64,000 nucleotides of DNA from Kitasatospora sp. NBC_00374 (GTDB taxonomy: Bacteria > Actinomycetota > Actinomycetes > Streptomycetales > Streptomycetaceae): positions 1,736,001 to 1,800,000 of the forward strand of contig NZ_CP107964.1 of assembly GCF_041434935.1 (NCBI RefSeq). The letters are read 5' to 3'. Below the pieces are notes generated by a model that worked only from the letters and a program-made list of their open reading frames with translations, had not been told where the DNA came from and ran no database searches. The position numbers and the translations under genes were made by a program. Below, piece after piece: positions 58,389 to 64,000 of the stretch. Within the stretch, counting starts at the first letter, position 1; every line of letters starts with the position of its first letter.

Positions 58389-59546
58389 TCAGAACTGCTG
58401 GACGAAGTACGGCGAGACGCTCATCCAGCCGTTGGCCGCGGCTCCGTTGAGGCGGCCGGAGCTGTTCTTGGCCAGGGTGTACCAGGAGTCGACGTAGTCC
58501 GGGTCGTCGGTCCACCAGGAGGCGGGCATCGCGGCCAGCACGGCGTTCACCAGCGGGATGTAGGCGCCCTGGTCGGCGATGGTGAGCAGGACGGCGGCGA
58601 TGGCCTGGGCCAGCGCCAGGTAGTTGGTGTCGCCGTCGTCCTCCATCAGGACCACGTCGGCCAGGTTGTACTTGTAGTTCGACCAGTTCACCAGGATCTG
58701 GTTCGGGTAGTACACGGTGCCGTCGTAGTCGAGGTACGGCATGGTGACCGAGTCGACGCGGGGCTTGCCGTCCTGGCCGAAGCCGGTCACCAGGGCGAAC
58801 ATCTCGGCGCCGCCCTTGAACCAGGGCTCCTCGTCGTCCGAGACCTCGATCGCGTCGACCTTGGTCGCCCACCAGCCCGCGCCTGCGGTGGTGGCCGAAG
58901 GCGCCGCCGCCACCGGGGAGTTGAGGCCCTTGCGGGCGAGCTCGGCGCTCAGCACCCGCATGCCCGCGGCCAGCGCCTTGGAGGAGTCGACGTCGACCAG
59001 GTAGACCGGGCGGGAGGGCACCTCGCGGGTGTCCAGGGTGTGGGCTCGGCCGGCCGCGTCGTAGGCGGTGATCGTCTTCGCGTGGTCGTCCCCGGTGGCC
59101 GCGGCCACCAGCGGTTCCACCCCGGCGTCGAGCGCGGGGCGCATCGACGGGTCGGCCAACTGGATTCTCAGCAACGGGCCGAGGCCGCCGCCGAGGCCCT
59201 TGGCCTCGGCTATCCGGCGGTCCGCCTCGGCCACCGTGCCGGCCAGCCGGCGGGCGGCCGGGGCGGCGGCCCCGGCGGTGAGGGAGCTCAGCGGCACCGC
59301 GCCGGCGGCGGCGCCGGCCCGGACCTGCGAGCGCCAGCCGGCGTCGGCGAGCGAGGTGGCGAGGTTTCGGGCCACCTGCTGCTCGACCTGCCCGACCTTG
59401 GCGCCCTCGGCGATCCGGGCGGACTCCGGTGCCGCGGCGGGGACGGCGGGGGTGACCGGCGAGGCCACGGCCTGGCCGGCGGCCAGGGCGAGCAGGGACG
59501 CGACGGCGACCGTTAAGGTGCCGCGGCGCGCACGGGAGAAGGACAT
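58389..59546 (-). CDS. Secreted DUF3103-like protein
   Basis: A 385-residue protein with a signal peptide (MSFSRARRGTLTVAVASLLALAAGQAVA) and a single secreted domain. Landmarks are 'EGAKVGQVEQQVARNLATSLADAGWRSQV', 'AYDAAGRAHTLDTREVPSRPVYLVDVD', 'VSDDEEPWFKGGAEMFALVTGFGQDGKPRVDSVTMPYLDYDGTVYYPNQILVNWSNYKYNLADVVLMEDDGDTNYLALAQAI'. The acidic segments (DDEEPW, EDDGDTNY) suggest metal binding. It resembles DUF3103 proteins, whose activity is unknown. ATG 59546. It lies between the GntR gene and the GMC operon on the same strand. Confidence 0.65.
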   Translation of the reverse strand: MSFSRARRGTLTVAVASLLALAAGQAVASPVTPAVPAAAPESARIAEGAKVGQVEQQVARNLATSLADAGWRSQVRAGAAAGAVPLSSLTAGAAAPAARRLAGTVAEADRRIAEAKGLGGGLGPLLRIQLADPSMRPALDAGVEPLVAAATGDDHAKTITAYDAAGRAHTLDTREVPSRPVYLVDVDSSKALAAGMRVLSAELARKGLNSPVAAAPSATTAGAGWWATKVDAIEVSDDEEPWFKGGAEMFALVTGFGQDGKPRVDSVTMPYLDYDGTVYYPNQILVNWSNYKYNLADVVLMEDDGDTNYLALAQAIAAVLLTIADQGAYIPLVNAVLAAMPASWWTDDPDYVDSWYTLAKNSSGRLNGAAANGWMSVSPYFVQQF

Positions 59547-59632
59547 GGGGGTTTCTCCTCATTCCTCGGGGGAGGCGGCCGCCGTGTCGGGTGGCGGTGC
59601 CGGGATCAGTGAAGCGCGGACATGACAGATCA

Positions 59633-61531
59633 TCAAGAGCGGACGTCGTATCCCTGTTCGACGGCGGACCGGGAGACGGCCAACGAGAGTGCCATGATGG
59701 TCAGTTGTGGGTTGACCCCCGGGCAGCCGGGCAGCGCCGAGGCGTCCGCGACCAGGACGCCGCGCACCCCCCGCAGCCAACCGTCGGGGCCCGCGGGAGC
59801 GACGGCCGGGTCAGTGCCGAGGGCGACGGTCCCCGTCGGATGGAAGGCGGACAGATGCAGGTCGCGGGGGGTCGTACCGGCCAGGATCCGGTCCAGCTCG
59901 GCCGCCGAACGGGCCCGGGGCGCGCGGGGCAGACCGGTGAGCACCTCCTCGGCGCCGGCCGCGAACAACAGCCCGCCCATCGCGGCGACGGCCCGCAGGA
60001 GTGACCGCCCGTCGGCCGGGTCGAGCCGGTAACGCAGCAACGGCCTGCCGCTGCCGAACACCCGGCCGCCGGGACGGTCCGCGATCATCGCCCCCAGCGT
60101 GGCCAACCGGTCGGCGCCCTCCAGTTCGGCCCGCAGCTCCCGGCCGAGGCCGGGCAGCACGAAGGAGCCCATGCCCGGCGGCGGCGCGGTCGCCTCGATC
60201 AGGATCCCCCGGTCGTGCAACTCCTCGACCCCGGCGCTCTGCAGCACCGCCGGCCCGCTCGCGACCGGCTCCGCGAAGCGGCCGGCCACACTGGTCGCCG
60301 GGTGCACCGCCAGGTTGCGACCGGTCCGCGGGTGCCCGCCCAGGCCCGAACGCCGAAGCAGCGCAGGGGACTCCAGCGCCCCGGCGGCCAGCACCACCAG
60401 CGGCGCCAGCAGCTCGAACGGGCTCCCGTCGGGTCGCCGCACCGCGACCCCGGCGGCCCGCGGACCACCGGGACGGTCCGGGTCGACCAGGATCCGCAGC
60501 ACCCGGGCGGAGGTGACGATCCGGGCACCGGCCGCGCAGGCGTCCGGGAGGACGGACAGCTGCACGCTCTGCTTGGCCCCGGCCGGACAGCCCACCACGC
60601 ACTGGCAGGACCCCTTGCAGCCGGGGGCGTTGCGGCGCAGCGGCCCGGCCCGCCAACCGAGCCGCTCGGCGCCGGCCAGGGTGAGCAGTCCGTTGCGGCC
60701 GAGCACGTCGAGGGGCTGGGTCGCCACTCGCAGGGTGCGCTCGATCTCGTCCAGGTCCGCGCCGAACGCCGACCGGTCGGCCAGCTCCAGCCCGTGGCCG
60801 GACCGCCAGCGCTCCAGCACCCGGCCCGGTGTCCGGTAGCAGGTACCGGAGTTGACGACCGTGGTGCCGCCGACGGCCCGGCCGGTGGGCAGCAGGACGG
60901 GCGGGCTGCCCGCCATCACGGTGGCGCCGCCGTCCCGGTACAGGTCGGCGAAGCGGTCGAGCGGGGCGCGCCGGCCGAACTCGGCGGTGGTGTGGTGCCG
61001 GCCCTCCTCCAGCACCACCACCCGCAGGCCGGCCCGGGCCAGGGTCCGGGCCGCGACGGCGCCGCCCGCGCCGGAACCGATCACCACGGCGTCGGCGGTG
61101 GCCCGGTCGGGCCACTCGGCGGACGGTACGCAGTCCAGCGGCGGGTCCAGCGGCGCCTTCTGGGACGGCTCCTGGGGGGCGGCCGGGGCCGGCGGCGGCC
61201 GCCGGTCCAGCATCCGTTCGGTCCCGGCCGCCAGCAGGACCGGGACCTTGAGCACGTCCAGCAGCGGAAGCAGCGCGGGGCGGCCGGCGAGGGCCGCGAG
61301 GACGGCCTCCCGTTCGGACACGGGGAGCCGGTCGAGCCGGGCGCCGGTCCGCAGCACGGCGTACGCGTCGACGGCGGCCGCCGCGGCACGGAAGCCGGTA
61401 CGGGCGGGGCCGGGCAGCGCGGCCAGCAGGCCGTCCAGACGGGCGGCCGTGGCGATGGGCCAGGCCTCGCGGCCGTCGTCGGCGAGCAGCGCCGCGACCA
61501 GGCCGCCGCGGCTGCGGGCGAGGGCGCTCAT
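59633..61531 (-). CDS. GMC-type FAD-dependent oxidoreductase
   Basis: A 632-residue flavoenzyme. After a helical N-terminal extension of about 145 residues, the FAD-binding motif 'AVVIGSGAGGAVAARTLARAGLRVVVLEEG' appears, then 'GRAVGGTTVVNSGTCYRTP', a Cys-rich 'CKGSCQCVVGCPAGAKQSV', 'VLAAGALESPALLRRSGLG' and the C-terminal 'HLSAFHPTGTVALGTDPAV...VADASALPGCPGVNPQLTIMALS' with the active-site His. The Cys segment and extension are typical of the long-chain alcohol oxidase/steroid oxidase branch. It probably oxidises a lipid alcohol. Its ATG overlaps the stop of the lipocalin-like gene (ATGA). Confidence 0.85.
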   Translation of the reverse strand: MSALARSRGGLVAALLADDGREAWPIATAARLDGLLAALPGPARTGFRAAAAAVDAYAVLRTGARLDRLPVSEREAVLAALAGRPALLPLLDVLKVPVLLAAGTERMLDRRPPPAPAAPQEPSQKAPLDPPLDCVPSAEWPDRATADAVVIGSGAGGAVAARTLARAGLRVVVLEEGRHHTTAEFGRRAPLDRFADLYRDGGATVMAGSPPVLLPTGRAVGGTTVVNSGTCYRTPGRVLERWRSGHGLELADRSAFGADLDEIERTLRVATQPLDVLGRNGLLTLAGAERLGWRAGPLRRNAPGCKGSCQCVVGCPAGAKQSVQLSVLPDACAAGARIVTSARVLRILVDPDRPGGPRAAGVAVRRPDGSPFELLAPLVVLAAGALESPALLRRSGLGGHPRTGRNLAVHPATSVAGRFAEPVASGPAVLQSAGVEELHDRGILIEATAPPPGMGSFVLPGLGRELRAELEGADRLATLGAMIADRPGGRVFGSGRPLLRYRLDPADGRSLLRAVAAMGGLLFAAGAEEVLTGLPRAPRARSAAELDRILAGTTPRDLHLSAFHPTGTVALGTDPAVAPAGPDGWLRGVRGVLVADASALPGCPGVNPQLTIMALSLAVSRSAVEQGYDVRS

Positions 61532-62862
61532 CGGGTGCCCACCTCGGCGTGCGCGGTCCCGTTCAGCGTCCACTCACCGTCCGGGCGCCAGCGGCCCCAC
61601 CACCGCTCGACCGTGATCCGGGCGTCGGCCGACTCGCTGTTGCGGCACACGGCCCGGCTGCCGTCCGGGTCGGTGTAGTCCAGGGCCAGGGTGCGTTCCT
61701 CGGGTTGGCGGACGGTCACGGTGATGCGGCGCAGCGCGGTACGGCCCGTCACGCTCCACTCGGGCAGGCCGATCACGGCGCGGAACGGCCCGAGCGCCGA
61801 GCCGGCGGCCCGGCGGGGCCAGGTGCGGCCGTCCCTGAGCAGTCGCAGGAAGACCAGCGGCGGCAGGCGGTCCAGCCCGGGCCGGTGGGAGACGGCGGCG
61901 ACCACTTCCAGCACGTCCCCGCCGCCGAGGTCGGCGTGCAGCCAGGCCCAGCGCCGGGCGTTGCCGTGCCCGTAGATCCGGGCTCCGGCGCCGGGTGCGC
62001 CGGCCAGCCGGAGTTCGCCGCCCGGGTGGGTGACGGTCCCGGTGTAGCGCGAGCGCGCCGCCGGGAGCATGTGCGCGGCGGGCAGGACGGGGTGGCGCCA
62101 GGCCCAGCGCGGGAAGGTGTACAGCGGCGGGCCGGCAGGCTGCTCGGCGAGGTCCCACGTGTACGGACCGGCCTTGCCGCGCAGCCGCTCCGCGGGCGGC
62201 CCCGGGTCGGCGGTGTAGCGGGCGTGCTCGGCGGGTCCGTCGGGTGGGAAGAGGGCGATCCAGCCGTGGGCGCGGGCGGGCGATCCGTCGCTGGGCGCGG
62301 TCAGTTCGTGGTGCAGCCACAGGCCGGTACCGCTCGCCGGGTCGGTCAGCGTGGTGTACCAGACCTCGGTACGGCCGGGCGTGCCGTCCCAGCGCGGCGC
62401 CTGCGCGTCCTCGCGGCGCGGGAACCGCCAGCTCGCCAGGAAGGGCGGCAGTGCGGTGGCGAGCGGGAAGCGCAGGGTGCCGCGGCCGACCTCGGCGCCG
62501 TCCTCGGAGAGGGTGAAGGGCAGCACGGTCATCGAGGCCAGCGGGCGGCGCGCGGTGACCGACTTCCAGCCGTGCAGGGTGAGTCGGCGGCCGTCGGCGG
62601 TGAGGTCGAGCCGGTAGCGGATCCGCCGCCGGGCCAACGGTGAGATCTCCAACTCGCCTGCGGCGCCCGGGTCGTCGGCGAGGCCGGCGATCCGCACCCG
62701 CCCGGTCAGTGTGGCGTCCGTGGTCCGGTGCGGCAGCAGGATGCGGTCCGCCCGCACGGCGAGGTCGAGCCGGATCGGACGGTCCCGCGCCTCGCCCGCG
62801 AGCCGCACCGTCCCGACCATCGACTCGTCGAACGCCGTGCCGCGCCGAGGCAGCGCTTTCAT
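61528..62862 (-). CDS. AttH/CrtC-like lipocalin-fold protein
   Basis: A 444-residue protein rich in beta strands and tryptophan. 'TEVWYTTLTDPASGTGLWLHHELTAP', 'GWIALFPPDGPAEHARYT', 'SRYTGTVTHPGGELRL' and 'IYGHGNARRWAWLHADLGGGDVLEVVAAVS' recall the two-lobed lipocalin-like AttH/CrtC/tocopherol-cyclase group that handles hydrophobic molecules. I am not certain of the family. ATG 62862 follows GGAG. It forms an operon with the GMC oxidoreductase, and the pair may modify a lipid or steroid. The promoter region carries the palindrome shared with the GntR gene. Confidence 0.6.
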   Translation of the reverse strand: MKALPRRGTAFDESMVGTVRLAGEARDRPIRLDLAVRADRILLPHRTTDATLTGRVRIAGLADDPGAAGELEISPLARRRIRYRLDLTADGRRLTLHGWKSVTARRPLASMTVLPFTLSEDGAEVGRGTLRFPLATALPPFLASWRFPRREDAQAPRWDGTPGRTEVWYTTLTDPASGTGLWLHHELTAPSDGSPARAHGWIALFPPDGPAEHARYTADPGPPAERLRGKAGPYTWDLAEQPAGPPLYTFPRWAWRHPVLPAAHMLPAARSRYTGTVTHPGGELRLAGAPGAGARIYGHGNARRWAWLHADLGGGDVLEVVAAVSHRPGLDRLPPLVFLRLLRDGRTWPRRAAGSALGPFRAVIGLPEWSVTGRTALRRITVTVRQPEERTLALDYTDPDGSRAVCRNSESADARITVERWWGRWRPDGEWTLNGTAHAEVGTR

Positions 62863-62877
62863 GGGTGTCTCCGGTTT

Positions 62878-62909
62878 CAGTGGTCCAGTGGCTGAGCCAC
62901 TCAACCACT
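62878..62909. promoter_or_regulatory. Extended GntR operator before the lipocalin/GMC operon
   Basis: GTGGCTGAGCCAC (62888-62900) is flanked by CAGTGG on the left and CCACTG on the right, so about 31 nt form a nested imperfect palindrome. The 13-nt core matches the one at 58265-58277 except for the central base. Confidence 0.6.
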
Positions 62910-63167
62910 GTGCCGATGCACCGTCAATCCCCCACGCCCGCAGGGCTACGGACCGGTAGGGTGCCCGGCACGGCGAACGAACCGGCCCCCGCCGAGCCCG
63001 TCGACCCGCGGACCTGCGCATGCTTCGACCAGGTACGGGTGAGCAATCGGCGTCGGGTGCGCTTCCACCGGGAGCGGCAGGACACCTCCGCACCCGGACG
63101 AATCCGCGAGGGCTGACGCCGCGCGCGAGAGAGCGTGTCCCTCTGACGGGTTGAGCTGTTGATCGGA

Positions 63168-63300
63168 TGTGTCTGTCCGATCGGTGGTCGGTGATGCGCC
63201 GCGCGGCCGGATCGAGCCGTTGATGCCGGCCGATCAGGTCCGTGGACGGCATACGGGCCCAGCTCGGCTGCGCACGTGGTCGACCGACCTGTTCCGCTCG
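63168..63300 (+). pseudogene. Degraded IS5-like transposase 5' end
   Basis: From a GTG near 63168 the frame reads 'SVRSVVGDAPRGRIEPLMPADQVRGRH', which resembles the N-terminus of streptomycete IS5-type transposases (…WxRIEPLMPADP-x-RGRRW…). Similarity stops after about 27 residues and the rest is not recognisable. Low confidence. Confidence 0.3.
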
Positions 63301-63389
63301 GCCGACAGAGTTCCGCCGCGCGGGGCGGACCGCCGACCGGTTGACGGTGGGACAGCCGGGCAGGGTCCGACGGCGTACCGGACATGGGA

Positions 63390-63426
63390 GAGCCCCGCCT
63401 CCCGGGACGGTCGGGGGGCGGGGCTC
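63390..63426 (-). terminator. Terminator of the LURP-one-like gene
   Basis: GAGCCCCGCC (63390-63399) and GGCGGGGCTC (63417-63426) form a 10-bp perfect stem, 22 nt after the stop codon of the last gene. Confidence 0.7.
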
Positions 63427-63447
63427 GAAACAGCGTACGGGTTGCCG

Positions 63448-64000
63448 CTATCCGAGGCCGCGGGCGTCCTGCTTCAGCGCGGTGTCCACGGTCAGCGCGG
63501 TCGCCACGACAAGACTGAGCAGCGGGTCGGTGAGCGGGCGGTGGATCTGGAGCACGTAGTTGTCGGCCGTGGTGAACATCGTCTTCGCCAGGCCTTCCCA
63601 GGTCTTGGTGATCCGGGCGATCTCGGTGTCCGCCTCGTCGACGATGGAGAAGTTCCAGGCCCGCCAGTTCTCCGCCTTGACGGCGCCGATCTTCTGTCCG
63701 CCGACCTCCAGCGCGAAATTGATCTTCCCGATGGCGTTCTGCTGAACGATCTGGCCAACCTCCTGGCCGTCCGGACGCTGCACGATCACCCGCGACTTGA
63801 TGAACTTCGCCGGGCGGGTCAGCAGCAGCACCGGAGTGCCCTGCGCGTCACGGATCTCCAGTTTGTGGGTCAGGTACTGGTCGATGGAGAAGAGCAGCCG
63901 TATCACCTTGCGCAGACCGCTCTGGCCGACCTGGACCACCGAGCCCAGCGTGGCGCCCTGCTGGTCGAAGACCGAGTACTCGTTGGTCAGCTCGATCAGC
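63448..64000 (-). CDS. LURP-one/phospholipid scramblase-like protein (partial)
   Basis: The 3' part of a gene that runs off the window; at least 184 residues are visible. It belongs to the tubby-like LURP-one/scramblase superfamily: 'LIELTNEYSVFDQQGATLGSVVQ', 'RLLFSIDQYLTHKLEIRDAQGTPVLLLTRPAKFIKSRVIVQRPDGQEVGQIVQQNAIGKINFALEVGGQKIGAV' and 'AWNFSIVDEADTEIARITKTW'. The C-terminal 'SLVVATALTVDTAL' is the buried hydrophobic helix of the fold. Bacterial members have no settled role; membrane association is assumed. The frame stays open to 64000, so the start lies outside. Confidence 0.8.
   Translation of the reverse strand, partial: LIELTNEYSVFDQQGATLGSVVQVGQSGLRKVIRLLFSIDQYLTHKLEIRDAQGTPVLLLTRPAKFIKSRVIVQRPDGQEVGQIVQQNAIGKINFALEVGGQKIGAVKAENWRAWNFSIVDEADTEIARITKTWEGLAKTMFTTADNYVLQIHRPLTDPLLSLVVATALTVDTALKQDARGLG

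Larger units (their letters stand above)
62863..63447. other. Intergenic region with operator, small open frame and transposase trace
   Basis: 585 nt. The left part holds the GntR-type operator (62878-62909). A short open frame of about 66 codons runs to a TGA at 63114-63116 (it contains 'CACFDQVRVSNRRRVRFHRERQD'), but has no clear start signal or known relative. From about 63160 a degraded transposase 5' end is visible, and a terminator lies at 63390-63426. Confidence 0.45.

Overview
This is 64 kb of very GC-rich actinobacterial DNA. Codon use, GTG/TTG starts, ROK/GntR/TetR regulators, a DasR-type operator and an Rpf-like secreted protein all point to Streptomycetaceae. Two secondary-metabolite themes, a hazimycin-like isonitrile set and a poly-lysine-synthetase-like enzyme, would suit Kitasatospora as well as Streptomyces, but the sequence alone does not settle the genus. 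No rRNA, tRNA or CRISPR array was seen.

Layout. 1-4.3 kb: end of an AraC-type regulator, a VOC protein, a YjbR/MmcQ protein, an amino-acid permease and an MFS exporter. 4.3-9.4 kb: a xylFGH-type sugar ABC importer next to its divergent ROK repressor, which is frameshifted here. 9.4-15.6 kb: a MacB/FtsX-type ABC exporter, a Sensor-domain protein and a histidine kinase/response regulator pair. 15.6-21.5 kb: Nudix hydrolase, enoyl-CoA hydratase, an SPFH/NAD-kinase-like pair, a polysaccharide deacetylase, and a TetR regulator divergent from a DHA2-type MFS pump. 23.2-24.65 kb: an IS110-family element with a long non-coding left end that may encode a bridge RNA.

24.9-39 kb is the most interesting stretch. 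A membrane-anchored copper LPMO has a DasR-type site in its promoter. It is followed by a FecBCD-type importer. Convergent to these is a run of minus-strand genes: a membrane protein, a Met/His/Asp-rich membrane protein, a CopA-type ATPase and a PCuAC-like chaperone, then MFS, asparagine-synthetase-like amidotransferase, cytochrome P450 and isocyanide synthase. The last four have the right chemistry for a tyrosine-isonitrile carboxamide dimer such as hazimycin, and the copper genes beside them suggest a possible link to copper.

39-47.4 kb: a secreted protein of unknown function, an FhuF-like 2Fe-2S protein, a free-standing VioB-like ferritin-fold protein, a truncated AbiEii-like remnant, an MFS transporter with 5-aminolevulinate synthase, and a membrane Ser/Thr kinase. 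47.4-55.5 kb: a Pls/PosA-type NRPS whose adenylation pocket reads like a lysine pocket, followed by an M1 peptidase (the order expected of pls and its degrading enzyme) and preceded by M24 and M20 peptidases. Three TGACGnnnCGTCA-like operators lie before the NRPS.

55.7-64 kb: a membrane protein, an Rpf-like lytic protein behind a probable c-di-AMP (ydaO) leader, a FadR-type GntR regulator, a secreted DUF3103-like protein, a GMC oxidoreductase and a lipocalin-like partner gene. That pair shares a palindromic operator with the GntR gene. The window ends with a degraded transposase trace and the 3' part of a LURP-one/scramblase-like gene.
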